Source: Seminavis robusta (Eukaryota > Bacillariophyta > Bacillariophyceae > Naviculales > Naviculaceae). From it: a stretch of DNA of 64,000 bases. The translations under genes were made by a program, and so were the position numbers. Under the pieces are notes generated by a model. That model did not search any database, was not told the origin of the DNA, and saw only the letters and a list, made by a program, of their open reading frames with translations. The DNA lies in contig CAICTM010000127.1 of NCBI GenBank assembly GCA_903772945.1, positions 1-64,000 of the forward strand. The letters are read 5' to 3'. This document shows positions 9,927-20,962 of the stretch, piece by piece (the stretch's first letter is position 1; every line of letters begins with the position of its first letter).

Positions 9927-11289
9927 TCAAGGCCCCGAGTATACAGTTGTCGCGTTGACAGTGTCATCGTGTTCTGCCAAGAGGACTCGTTCTGCTCCAA
10001 TTGTCCCGCACTTGACGATTGTTACATTCGTTCCAGATGCTGCAATGGTTGCGGCAGATGCTAGCTTCGTCTTTTGGAAGCAACATGCAGAAGTGAGATT
10101 GGCATGGCAGGCAAACACCACAAGCAGAACACCAGCACCACAACAACACAACATAATCCATCTGTACACAAAGTGTAGTTACTCACTTTGAGTCCACCCG
10201 TGACATCGTGTTCATGCGACGACCCAGTGACAGTGACTACAGGGCTGATTATATCGAGAGTATCCTTATCCACCTGAATGTGTTTCAACAACGTTGCGTG
10301 GGGATCCACCCTTGGATCTCGGGTAAAGACGCCGTCGACGTCAGTTAAAAAGATGGCCCGTCCAACCCAGTGACATTGTCCAAGTTGTTCCATCAAAATG
10401 TCTCCGCTGAGAATTCCCGCTTGCATGGTTCCATAGAGACAGGCATCTCCGTGCAAGACGGGGACCAATCCGGCTTGCAAGGTATCTCGAACGACTCGCA
10501 CCAGTCCCTCCGTGGCGCCTCCATGAGCCTGCATGCGGGGTATGCCAAAGCAGGGAGAAATGGCAACGGCATTGACCCCAGCTTTCACCAGACTCGAGAC
10601 AACCAATCGATTCAGAGTTTGTACCGATAGCCTCGTTTTCGCGAGTCCTTGCATGGTCCACCGTCGTCCTGTTTGCCCAATAATGTTGTTGCGTTCCGCT
10701 GCCCCAGTCGGAGGTGGCTGGAACTGGCCCTTCAAGGCGTATTCCTTGGCCGTGTGATGTCCAAATGAACCTGAAAAGAGAATTGAATTTAAAGGAAACT
10801 TGTTCATGAACAACACATCATTTCATGATCGAAATTTTTCTTTCCCAAATGACAATGGAAACTCATTCGTTGCTGGATCCACGTGCGTATCGTACCTGCC
10901 CCATGAACAATGATGAAAGCCCGTCGTTTCCTCCGAGAGCCATCACTGTTGAACGCGCTATTCTTGTCAGCGTTAGCCATATCCGAGTCAACACAGACGG
11001 AATCCTCGCATTGATTGTCCAGTGGTGGTGCCTTGAATCCCTCATGGATTGTTTCTTTGATCGTGTTGGAAAACCACTGAAGGGCATCCGAGTCGACTGT
11101 TTCGAGTTGTGCCTTGTGTGTCAGTGAGGATCCTCCAATTTTGACTAGAACCACTTCCAGTTCGTCTCCTTCCAACGTCAATAATATCTCTTCATCTTGT
11201 AGACTATCAATAATCTGATTTTCAGTTGTTCCTTGAACCAAGCTGCTACAACAGCACCAAATGGCCAGCCGAGTCGTTGTCTCTTTCAA
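9927..11289 (-). CDS. isopentenyl phosphate kinase (5' end unresolved)
   Basis: An amino-acid-kinase-fold enzyme that would phosphorylate isopentenyl phosphate to isopentenyl diphosphate. Exons: 11289-10896, 10770-10187 and 10070-9927, with introns of 125 and 116 bp. Splicing joins HGAG to SFGHHTAKEYA, giving the IPK motif whose His is catalytic in this family, and joins DVTGGLK to TKLASAATIAASG. Also visible are KIGGSSLT (phosphate-binding loop), VLHGDACL, ILSGDILMEQL and IFLTDVDGVFTRDP, in the order expected for IPK. An acidic insert of about 40 residues precedes the HGAG strand. No in-frame ATG lies between the upstream stop (11359-11361) and KIGGSS. The true start must therefore be in a further 5' exon that I could not place. 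Confidence 0.82.
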
Positions 11290-12277
11290 GACCGTAGCAT
11301 AGCTGCGTCTCCAGGAGAAGCAAGGCCAGGGCTGATAATGGAACGACCCGCTGGATGATCATCATTCTGAAGCAGGACCAAAGATATTCCAAGCATAGCT
11401 TGGTTTGGATACCCCGGGTGGGCATTGGATTGGCATCTTGGTTGAACTTTCTGCAATGAGGTAGGTGTCAGCGGAGTCACTAACAAACCAGTCCCTGAAA
11501 AGATGGCGCGCCAGCCTATATTACCACTCTTCCTTCGTTGATAAGATTGATTGATTGATTGATTGATCACCTCGATACCGCATCACAGTGCCGTCTCTAT
11601 ATGATGAGAGCTAGCTAGCTAGTCCACCGCTGGCCTTCAGAGACCATGAAGCACTCTGTGTCATCAGTGAGCTTCTTGGTTGTCGATCAAATAAATCCGA
11701 GCCTACTGAAAATATCGCATTGCCTGGACAACGGTACCGTAGACTGAGGCTCTGATGCCCCGTTGCTGCACCCCTGCCAGCCTATTGGTGGGCAATGTGC
11801 ATTCCTGTTGCATCAGCTGCTATTGCCAATGGTTCTGTTTGGTCCAATGATCTTCATTATCGAAACATCACATTTTGCATCTACTTTTAGTAGACATTTG
11901 CGTTCTACCGGTACTGAGAATAGCTAGCTAGTTGGGGCAGACTCCTTTAGTTGTCGTGACGTGCTTTGGTACGTTGTACTGGCGTCTAATTTGGCTTCAA
12001 GTAGGTTTTCAGAACAATATATCTTGTATCCAAGGTAAGAAGAAACTATTCGCTGGCATGTTTTTAGCGGAACTCGAGGAGAAGCACCCAATCGATGGTC
12101 GTCAGTCTCCAAAAAGCACAAGATAGAGGTCCTTGGCTGCCTGCATTGGTCTGAAGAAGTGCGGAATCCAATCGATTGCTACTGTACAACAGTAGGCGAG
12201 GGGGACGACCACAACCGCGGCAGTGCTATCTCAGCGACAGAAGAAGAAGCGAGAGAGAGAGAAGAATTGAATGAAGC
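11290..12277. other. divergent intergenic region, probably holding a 5' exon of the kinase
   Basis: About 1 kb between the kinase (minus) and the large protein gene (plus). It contains an (ATTG)n microsatellite at 11545-11567, and CTAGCTAG palindromes at 11610-11622 and near 11925. The missing first exon of the kinase is probably here, but no splice-compatible ATG exon stands out. Confidence 0.5.
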
Positions 12278-15200
12278 ATGAGAAAAAAACAAAAAGGAGG
12301 CACCGCAGCGAGTGGCGGCGGCGGCGGCGGCGGAGCAGGAGGCCGTCGTCCCCAACGTCATCGAACCCAAGTGCAGCATTACACAGATAGCAAACCTGGC
12401 ACCATAACCAAGAAGAAGAAGAGGAGACGAGGCAGCAGTGGCGGTGAATCTGAGTCTTCTGAATCCGAGTCTGAAGAAGATGTGCGACAGCGACAACAAG
12501 AAAACAAAACTTTCCATTTCGATGGAGGACTGCCGGACCACACGCAACACCACAAGAAGCGGAAGCGACCTCACAAAGCACCAGCTGCCGTCAACACTAC
12601 TGATACTGCCGCTGCTAGTAGTAGTAGTAGGACAGACAGTCCTATTACCAATCACAACAACAACAACAACCTCAAACAACCGCCACCTCGCAAATTGCAG
12701 GAAATGCCACCCCCCAGTCCTCCCAAAACAGTTTTGATGTCACACACTACTGCCATCGCTCCCACTCTACCGCTGGCGACGACCTGTCCGTTGGCCAAAC
12801 AGTCACTAGCTCAACAGTATCCCGTCGTCTATGGGAGAGGCTTGGGTGTCCCCACACCGCCGGAACCTCCCGAATGGAATGCCATTTCCAGCTATGACTT
12901 TTACTTTCCACAAGATTACAAACCCATGCCTCTTCCTACGGAAAAAGAAGAAGCTGTCATGGCACCGGTACTACAGAAGGGACCTTGGCCCGTCTGTCGA
13001 GTCGTTACCAAAGTGTGCTCTCAACACACCCACGTGGCCGTGGGAGATTCCGCCGGATTCATTTTACTCTATACCACTGTTGGGGGAACCAGGGTACTCT
13101 CTCGACTGGACACCGCCGCCAGTCAAAGAGAACACGCCCGCCAACGACAATTGCAAGCCAAAATTGAACACAAATGCCAATACAAACAGGAATTACTAGA
13201 CAAGCGATCCGCCTTTTGGGCCACGGAAAAGACACCCAATGCCATTCAATCCATTACATGGGTCGGAAATCTTATTGTCTTTTTGACACTTTCGGAAATA
13301 CAAGCCATACAAATCACAACCGCTGCGGTTCATTCGCCCGGTCAGTCCTTTGGGGGTTGTCAAAGTTCGCAAATACTATGGACCATTCCCGTCACCAAAA
13401 AGATGGCTAACAAGGCATTGTATCCGGGGGGAGAACTCGTGGGATCCTACTTGGAACTGCATAAAAAAGGGAATCTTATGCTCTGGAATACATGGGGTGT
13501 CACTACTACTACTACTACTACAGCAACTACTACGACTATTGCTGCTGCTACCAACACAACTACATGTACTGACAATGACGACGACGACGAAGAAGAAACC
13601 AAATCAAACGACACCACTACGTCTACGTCGGACTCTAACAACGTCAATACTACCGATGCCGACGATGAGTGGCCTCTACTGATACTGCGAGATCCACAGC
13701 AGATGGCACCCCAAACCACTGAATTCATCAAACTCATTCCGTTTTTGCGACACGAAGAAGAAGACAAACCACCACCGATTCCCATCAAGAGATCACCGGG
13801 ACGACCACCCAAGAAAAAGCCAAAACCAAAAATACCAGTCACCAAGGAGGAACTGGTTTGGAATGCCGAAACGAGCAAATGCCATGCAGCGATTTGGGAC
13901 AATGCAAAAAAGGGAGATCGACTCATTGTCGTCTATAGTGGTGGGAACCACTGTGCCGACGACATCAGCAGCAACAACGATAACAATGACACAGCCAAGG
14001 GTGCTGTCGTGGATGCTCCTCAGGTGCACTTGGCGTTGCTGAAATTGACGGATGATTCCAGTCAACAAGAGGATGGAGACGACGACTCGAGGCATCATCA
14101 TCAGTATGCCAAAGTTCTGAAAGAAACAGCGGTCCCCATATCTGCCAGTGCTCGGAACTTTGCCAACTTTCCGGAGGTGACTCTGAATCAGAGCACCAAG
14201 GGAAGCTACACTCTCGTGGCGGGTCCAAGGGGCGTCCGAATGTACAAAACCGAAACGATGGCCTGTTTGCGAGTCTACGGGGAAGGTGTCTCGTTGCACG
14301 GGAAAGCAATGGTGTGGCAATCATGCTTCGTGTTGGACAATCGCATGCAACAACAACTCTACCAACAACAGCAAGAACAAATGGAACCAGCAAAGAACGA
14401 CCATGCCAACGACGAGGATGATGACGACGACTGTGGTTCTACTTTATTGAGGCAAAATCGTCAGGGGTTTGTTTGGATCGAGCAGGACAACACTCTTGGG
14501 TCCTTGGCAAACATGAGGGACAATTCCTTGATGAGTTCAAACAAAATTGTTACTCGAAGACGGAGTTCCATGCAAAAGATACGGGCGTCGGCATCGATGG
14601 ATGATGATGACGATGAAGAGGACGACGAGTCCTACTGGTTGCACCAAGCATGGATCGTAGGGATACCTCATCCATTTCGTGGTCCGAAAGAATTGAAGGA
14701 AACCCTGTATTTTTGGCAAGGTGAAGAGAATTTGCCTCTATTTACATTGCCACTGCCGGCCCAAAGTGGAGGCATCCAATCCCTGCACCCCCTAATGACC
14801 TCAAACAATCGCCAGCGCAACGAAGGAATGTGGCTGCGCTTGATGGTGTCAACTGTGCATGGCGAATGCTTCGAATTGTCTCCTTCCTTAAAGTCTGATT
14901 TTGCTGGCAATATGTACAACCCTGGGTATCTTGTTCTTCGAGATAATGTCGAGTACATTGAGGATGAAGACGAGTTGGACAAAGTCATGGTAGAAGTTCC
15001 CGAAGAAAACGAGGAAGAAGAAGAAGATCCTGTTGTCGCGGCGCCGCCAATTGGGAGTGAAGTCGTCGGAGATTTCGAGGATCCAGATATCGCTGAAGCC
15101 ATTCGGTTGTCTCTTTTGGACCAGGGAAAGTCAGATTCGCGGAAGGATGAGAGCGATGCTTCCGATGGCGACGAAGATGTATCCATCTGTGTTAAGGATG

Positions 15201-17881
15201 ATTTTGGAGAAGAGGAGAGTGGATTTTTCATTCCTTGCGAACCTGAACCGTTCCTTCGACAAGAACTCTTACCAGACTTTGAAACTGAGACCATGATGGT
15301 TGTGGACGCCACTGGTGGCGACAAGTCTGCCAAGGATGCAGAGTTTGCCAGTGAAGTCTTGTCAATCCTCCCACAAGCCAAGTTTGCCCAAGACCGCTGG
15401 GAACAACAGAAAACAAAACTGAATGGAAACGAACAAGTATCGTTCGAACAGCCCAAAGTAGCCCCTGTGCAAACTAATGGCCTCGCTGAATCCGCCTCTG
15501 TCCTACCAACCGGCAAAATGGGCCGGGGCAAACGAGCGAGACCGGGAAACCTTGAAGCAATGTTGAAGGCGTCAATCAAACCGGAGTTACGTCAGTTCAT
15601 GACATACAAGGGACGTGCCTGGGCCGATGGTTTGGGTGGTAGGCTGCAGGATGATGCTTGGGAGGCTGTTAACGCTCCCAAAAAGGCATCCTCCGAGTCG
15701 ACCGGATCGGTGGCGACAGCTGCTGTGGCGGCCAATGACAATTTGCGTGAAACATCTCTTCCTCAGGCCAAGTCGAATGAGACGGATTCTCCACACAAAG
15801 CAGATAGCGCCAAGGAATCTGTTGACCTGTTGAAGCCCGCACTTGAATCGAGCGTTCAATGTGAAGGACCGAGCAACAAGCCAACGATTGAAGGCCACTG
15901 TTTTGCGGGAGTGCCCATTCCACTCTCAAACATCGAGGGAGCACTGCAAAATGACATCGATGGAACGAATGGAATGCAGGTTGCCATCATCGAGCTGAAG
16001 GGGTACAGCGATTCTGCACAACAGTATTGGTGCACTGGAACTGTTGATATCCCGCTAGGACTTGATGACGTGTCCAATCACGACAAAGAAAGGCAGAACC
16101 GTGTTTCTGAAGATGTGGAACTGAGCGAAGAAAGAGAGACAAACAAGGAGTCGCCCACTGCAGGCGACGAATCCACTTTGGGACAAACCCTATGCAAAGA
16201 CTACGGCAAGAATAGCTCGGAGAGAGAACCTTCGAATGGCAGGAAGGCTGTGCCAGTCGTGTCGACAACTGTCGTCGGTCGCTGTGCCGCCTGTGAAGGT
16301 AGGCTGGTATTTCATACCTGTGGAAAACGTGCGCTCCCAGTTGACTTCGAAGCCATCGAGCGGGCAGAGAAAGAGCGCAAGGCGCGCGAAGAAGAGGAAA
16401 GGCGAAGACTCATCAAGGAAAAACGGAAACAAGCCGATGCCAAGCGCCGAGAAGAAAAGAAGAAGAGGAAGGAAGAGGAAAAGCGGAAGAAGCAGGAGAA
16501 AGCGGAAGAATTGCGACGGATTCGAGAGGCAGAAATCGCCGCAGCCAGGGCAAACCAGGCCAATATTGGGGAATGCTTGGAGAGCGGGTCATCCATGCAA
16601 AACGACGGCGCGGCTTCTCCCAGAGCAGAAAGCGATCCTGCGGTCAGCAACAATGAACATCCTGATGTTCTTGCGTGCGAGGCAACGAAAGAAGTAGACC
16701 AAGTGCAGTTTGCAATTGCTGACGCTTGGAAAGAACACGCCGAGAAGTTTGCGGGGAATGCTGCCAAGGTGGTTGCGAAGCAGCCGGAGGAGGCTTCGGC
16801 AACCATCTCTACACAAACCAAGGAAGGCAATTCTGAGGCATTTTCTGCCTTGGCTACTATGGCTGCTGCGGCTACGTCGCACGACGAAAACGTTGCAGAG
16901 AAGGCGCATGTTCCTTTGGCCGAATCGACGGAGTTTAGCGCCTCTGTCGTGACGACGTCTCACAACTCAACACCCGAGGGCACACCGGCGTCGACAGCGC
17001 ATCAAAGAGTCCTTCACGGATTCTTCAGCCCGTCGGACGCCTATCCGCAACACGCCCAATCAACAAACCTCGAAACACGCGGCGAGTTCTCTGCAGAATC
17101 AGCTGCTCAAATAGAAAGGAGAAAACAGATTCTGAACTCCTACCATGGCATCGCTGGTGGTAGCGAGGCGACAGTGACGAGAGTCGTTGATATGTCCACC
17201 AACAGTCAACGGGGCCACTCCTTCCGTATCAGTCCGTTGTCCGATTTTTCCCACTCTCGACTTGGCCAACCAAACCACACCAACACCTCGATTGGTAGTG
17301 GCTTGCCTGCACGGCTCGGGGGTGGCTCTCGGCCCTATTTTGGATACACGGTGGTGACCAACAACTTCAAACCCAAAGTGAAACTAGGAACCTACGCAAC
17401 GTCCCCAGTCATCACGGCACATCACCACTGTCAGAACCAACCACCAAGCTCATCAGCAGAACAGGCCACCGCGGCGACAGCAGCAGCGGCCGCAAGAGAA
17501 GCTGTGTCGCGTTCGAATGAGGGTTTCTATCCTGGGGCGCACCACCCGGCCAGCGCCACCCCTAGTGCCGCATCGCCACCGCCTCAACCTACGACAAGAC
17601 CCCTCTCGTGGATGCATCATGCTCCACCAGCAATACGACCTCCACATGGTGCGTGGCCATCTCAGCCTCCTATGTTGGGGCAACCTCGTACAGTCGTCGG
17701 TCACGTGCCAGCTCCTGGACATGCAAGTATCCCAGTTGCAGGAACCCAGTACCATTCTCTTCATGGTCCTCCTGTCGCTGCAGTGGCAGCTCCTGGCGTC
17801 GTTCCTGCAGCCAGCACTTCTCAGCCAGTTGCTATGAACGCGAATGCTATGTACAAAAACACGCCAACCACGAACCCGTAG
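12278..17881 (+). CDS. large scaffold-like protein with AT-hook-like, UIM-like and coiled-coil parts
   Basis: A single exon of 1867 residues with no recognised overall family. The N-terminus is basic and Gly/Ser-rich. Residues about 230-480 look like beta strands and may form a propeller (VAVGDSAGFILLY, LVGSYLELHKKGNLMLWNTW). An AT-hook-like SPGRPPKKK lies near residue 504 and suggests DNA contact. Acidic stretches follow, then DIAEAIRLSLLDQ near residue 937, which fits a ubiquitin-interacting motif. Near residue 1336 is a compact C-x2-C-x6-H-x-C cluster (CAACEGRLVFHTC), immediately before a very basic charged coiled coil (about 1355-1425). The C-terminus is Pro/Ala/His-rich. Combined, these suggest a nuclear chromatin or ubiquitin-linked scaffold, but that is inference. 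Start context gcATGA is ordinary. Confidence 0.75.
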   Translation: MRKKQKGGTAASGGGGGGGAGGRRPQRHRTQVQHYTDSKPGTITKKKKRRRGSSGGESESSESESEEDVRQRQQENKTFHFDGGLPDHTQHHKKRKRPHKAPAAVNTTDTAAASSSSRTDSPITNHNNNNNLKQPPPRKLQEMPPPSPPKTVLMSHTTAIAPTLPLATTCPLAKQSLAQQYPVVYGRGLGVPTPPEPPEWNAISSYDFYFPQDYKPMPLPTEKEEAVMAPVLQKGPWPVCRVVTKVCSQHTHVAVGDSAGFILLYTTVGGTRVLSRLDTAASQREHARQRQLQAKIEHKCQYKQELLDKRSAFWATEKTPNAIQSITWVGNLIVFLTLSEIQAIQITTAAVHSPGQSFGGCQSSQILWTIPVTKKMANKALYPGGELVGSYLELHKKGNLMLWNTWGVTTTTTTTATTTTIAAATNTTTCTDNDDDDEEETKSNDTTTSTSDSNNVNTTDADDEWPLLILRDPQQMAPQTTEFIKLIPFLRHEEEDKPPPIPIKRSPGRPPKKKPKPKIPVTKEELVWNAETSKCHAAIWDNAKKGDRLIVVYSGGNHCADDISSNNDNNDTAKGAVVDAPQVHLALLKLTDDSSQQEDGDDDSRHHHQYAKVLKETAVPISASARNFANFPEVTLNQSTKGSYTLVAGPRGVRMYKTETMACLRVYGEGVSLHGKAMVWQSCFVLDNRMQQQLYQQQQEQMEPAKNDHANDEDDDDDCGSTLLRQNRQGFVWIEQDNTLGSLANMRDNSLMSSNKIVTRRRSSMQKIRASASMDDDDDEEDDESYWLHQAWIVGIPHPFRGPKELKETLYFWQGEENLPLFTLPLPAQSGGIQSLHPLMTSNNRQRNEGMWLRLMVSTVHGECFELSPSLKSDFAGNMYNPGYLVLRDNVEYIEDEDELDKVMVEVPEENEEEEEDPVVAAPPIGSEVVGDFEDPDIAEAIRLSLLDQGKSDSRKDESDASDGDEDVSICVKDDFGEEESGFFIPCEPEPFLRQELLPDFETETMMVVDATGGDKSAKDAEFASEVLSILPQAKFAQDRWEQQKTKLNGNEQVSFEQPKVAPVQTNGLAESASVLPTGKMGRGKRARPGNLEAMLKASIKPELRQFMTYKGRAWADGLGGRLQDDAWEAVNAPKKASSESTGSVATAAVAANDNLRETSLPQAKSNETDSPHKADSAKESVDLLKPALESSVQCEGPSNKPTIEGHCFAGVPIPLSNIEGALQNDIDGTNGMQVAIIELKGYSDSAQQYWCTGTVDIPLGLDDVSNHDKERQNRVSEDVELSEERETNKESPTAGDESTLGQTLCKDYGKNSSEREPSNGRKAVPVVSTTVVGRCAACEGRLVFHTCGKRALPVDFEAIERAEKERKAREEEERRRLIKEKRKQADAKRREEKKKRKEEEKRKKQEKAEELRRIREAEIAAARANQANIGECLESGSSMQNDGAASPRAESDPAVSNNEHPDVLACEATKEVDQVQFAIADAWKEHAEKFAGNAAKVVAKQPEEASATISTQTKEGNSEAFSALATMAAAATSHDENVAEKAHVPLAESTEFSASVVTTSHNSTPEGTPASTAHQRVLHGFFSPSDAYPQHAQSTNLETRGEFSAESAAQIERRKQILNSYHGIAGGSEATVTRVVDMSTNSQRGHSFRISPLSDFSHSRLGQPNHTNTSIGSGLPARLGGGSRPYFGYTVVTNNFKPKVKLGTYATSPVITAHHHCQNQPPSSSAEQATAATAAAAAREAVSRSNEGFYPGAHHPASATPSAASPPPQPTTRPLSWMHHAPPAIRPPHGAWPSQPPMLGQPRTVVGHVPAPGHASIPVAGTQYHSLHGPPVAAVAAPGVVPAASTSQPVAMNANAMYKNTPTTNP

Positions 17882-19043
17882 CTGAAGCCCAACACAACGT
17901 GCGCTGCTGGCCCACGCACCTGGACAAGCAAGCAAGCACCAAACATACTCCCGTTGCAACCATGTATGGTCGAAGCTCGGGAGTCGGAGCCGGCCTTGAG
18001 CGCTTGTCACGGCACCCAGAACGCGCAGTCGCCTGTATAGAAGTCGACACATTGACTTCTAGTTTCTACGGTAGTAACAACTAGATCTAGGTGCCTCGGG
18101 ATAATTTATGCATGGGCCTGGTTCGGGATAATCTACTCAGTATCGTAGCTGTTAGCTTGTCCGCCAAGTAAGTGTTCCGGTGGAACTTCCGGTACCGGTA
18201 GGCTCATATCGGCTTACGGGGGATGGACCTCTCCGCTAATCGTCTGACCGCATCACATTGCCTTTTAGGTTTAAAGGTAAGGCTCCAAGGAAGAAGTTAT
18301 GGAGCTGGAGCGGCCAAGCCCACTGCGACGCCGGAACCCTGCACTCGGAAAAGGATCCTGATGGACCTGAATGATAGATCTAGCTATGGGTGCATTCCAA
18401 TGCAAGAAGCAATCCTTCATACATTCTCTATCGCAGATGACACCGCCCAGCAAATCAAACCTTTTACGAGCTCCTCTCGGCTGCCGAGCTACCGCTACTA
18501 CTATGAGCTACTACTAGTACTACAATGAGCTACTACTGCATGCTGCATGTACCGGTACCGGTATGCGTAGCCAAAGTGTCTCAAGAACTGAAAATCTGCA
18601 GAAGTTCGGAGTCGCCCCCTTCCCTGTCATTTCGACTCGACTCGGAAGCTCGGAAGAGCACAGTAATCATCAGCGATGACCGCGGCAACAAACTGAATCA
18701 ACATTCATCCAACTCACAGCACACAATTGCAGAGTTGGGTTCGTCTTTCGCTGTAAGCTGGGCTACTGAGCTAGCTAGATCTAATTGCTGCCAGTAAGCA
18801 GGATAGCTATTAGCTCATAATAATAGGGATCGATCATTCAGTCGCCGCTACCACGCCCCACTCCCACATTCAACAAAAAGTGAAAAGATGATGAAAACAG
18901 CTACAAATACGTTCGTCACTCACTTTCTCACATCCAGCCATTTCAGACACCAAGATGTTGTGAGTGGCAGGTGGCAGTGAGCGGCTATAACGCTATCTGC
19001 AATAATAACAAAGCGATCGTGAAGGTGTGGCCTCCCTGGAGCT
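17882..19043. other. intergenic, no supported gene
   Basis: Several short open frames lack any recognisable domain. GGTACCGGTA-type palindromes lie at 18191-18200 and 18550-18563. CTAG-rich runs occur near 18770. Confidence 0.5.
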
Positions 19044-19378
19044 GGAAGGCAGCCGATTAGGCCTTAACCCTAGCATATGCTCGATTCGCTAAAAATACGC
19101 ACTCCCGTAAGTCGCGTGAAGTCGTTCGCGATTCGCGCTAAGTCGCGCTGCGCGACTTGGAAAGTCGTTCGCGACTCGCGCTAAGTCGCGCTGCGCGACT
19201 TGTAAATACTAGCAATTTAACTAAGAAAGTCGCGGGAAGTCGCGGTGAAGTCGCGCCATTCGTTCTATTCGCGTTGTGCGAATCGCGGGAAACTCGCGGT
19301 AAGTCGCGCAGCGCGAATAGGAACGACTTTCAGCGATCCGGCACAAGCCAACCCTACCTCTAAAATCGGCTGCCTTCC
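19044..19378. repeat. inverted-repeat-bounded element with tandem AGTCGCG palindromes
   Basis: Bounded by GGAAGGCAGCCGATT (19044-19058) and its exact reverse complement (19364-19378). Inside, a 41-bp unit is repeated in tandem at 19119-19159 and 19162-19202 with one mismatch. Each unit contains the palindrome AAGTCGCGCTGCGCGACTT, able to form a strong hairpin. More degenerate AGTCGCG copies continue to about 19320. No coding capacity. It abuts the next element directly and could be a MITE-like unit or part of a composite. Confidence 0.6.
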
Positions 19379-19380
19379 TG

Positions 19381-19758
19381 GACCGTCCGACGGTTTTCGC
19401 TCAGGTTTAAAAAAAACTCAAAATTTTGCACTTGAAACATTCCTTTAAACATTCCCTTAAAACATTCCCTTAAAGCCTTAACATTCCCTTAACATTCTCT
19501 TAAATCAACATTCCCTATACAACATTCCCTTAACGCTTCGAAACATTCCTCTAAGCCTTCAAGTAAACCCCATAGAACATTCCCTAAAAAAAAATGAACA
19601 TTCCCTTAAATAAACATTCCCTTAAAACATTCCCTTAAATCCTCAACATTCCCTTAACATTCCCTTAAAGCTTCAACATTCCCTTAACATTCCCTTACTA
19701 GTAACCAGAACCACGATTTGAGCAGTTTTTAAACCTGAGCAAAAACTGTTGGACGGTC
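19381..19758. mobile_element. MITE-like element with ~39-bp terminal inverted repeats and an ACATTCCCTTAA array
   Basis: The left end (19381-19419) and right end (19720-19758) are imperfect inverted repeats sharing GACCGTCC, then GCTCAGGTTTAAAAA, with few mismatches over about 39 bp. The trinucleotide CTG flanks both sides (19378-19380 and 19759-19761) and may be a target duplication. The interior (about 19435-19697) is an array of roughly twenty variants of ACATTCCCTTAA(A/G). No open frame. The superfamily is unclear. Confidence 0.6.
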
Positions 19759-19763
19759 CTGGT

Positions 19764-20962
19764 GCGTGCGGTGTGCGGTAGACGGTAGACAGACGGTAGC
19801 TGTACCAGTGGCTCTTGTTGTCACCGTCACATTCTCATTATTTCGTCCTTTCAAGAATCAAACAGCCCTCTAGCTCCCTTGTCAGTCACTTGCTTACTAC
19901 TTGGACCATAGTGCGGGCCACTGGGAATTGGGTTGCCTCCGTCCCTCAGAACCATCTCATGACTATTAATAATCAGCTGCGCCGGCTGCGCCGCGAAGGA
20001 TACCGGTACCACTAGTGCAAAAACTACCAGTCCTGTTTCTGCAATAATATTATTGTAATGAAGCTCAGGATGTCCCATTTTTTCTGACCCATAGACAAAA
20101 TCGAAGCGCTTTCGAAGGCAGTAAGGAATTGTCTGCACTGTCGATGGGATTAGTCGCAAACAGCTATGGTGCAAATGGATATAACATGGTGAGACCGGGG
20201 TTTCGTCAAAGAACAATCCATTAAAAAAAGGTAACTTTGTTTGTCCTTGGTACTAGATTTTATAGGAGTATTAATCTACTAAGAATCAAAAGAGCTTTTT
20301 GGTAGAAAGTGTAGAACTATTTAACCACCAAAAAATTGCTAAAAAAATCCAGCTGGGTAGCAATCTTAGTCTGCTATTCCTTCAATAAATTCCCTGCCTC
20401 CCGGAATATTTTGCAGATTCCCTGAGTCAAAAGGAACCCGGAAACGAATTACAGTAGTTACTCACGTAGAGTCTTGTACTGAGTCACATCTCGTGCTGAG
20501 TAAGTCACGCTCAGGACTGGTGAGTCCCAAAGGGAATTCCTTTTAAAAGGAGTTGGGGAATTACTTTCCTTTCCTTAGATTTGACCAGCTCGGAAGGAGT
20601 GACTAAGGAAGCAACGGTATGGATGGAGGAGTGATAGGAGCTACCGTAGCTACCGCTAGACCGGTCCATACCGGAAGAACAGCACCAGTAACCAGTAGGA
20701 GACAGAAACAGCAATTGCTCAAAGAACACCTTTTACCAAGCGCTAGATTGCTTCCACCTTCCACAGTACCGCCACTTCGGAGGAAGCTTCGTCGGACCTT
20801 CACCTCAGTGGATCCGGCCTATTTCGAGGCAGATATCTCCGCAGCAATTTTTCTAAAAAATCGTCAGGTTGTTGTTTGTTGATTTCATAATATATTTCTT
20901 GCAAGGCTGACCTCCAAGATACTTCCTGTTGAATCCAAAAAGCAACCGCAATTACTACCATC
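19764..20962. other. intergenic, no supported gene
   Basis: Open frames here are short and unconvincing. The region before the next gene contains TACCGGTACC (near 20001) and ACCGGTCC-type motifs near 20660, but nothing I can assign. Confidence 0.45.

Noticed and set aside
19435-19697. Regularly repeated ACATTCCCTTAA, reminiscent of a CRISPR array or telomere
   Set aside because: Units are short, contiguous and lack unique spacers. The unit is not the TTAGGG-type telomere repeat and lies inside inverted termini.
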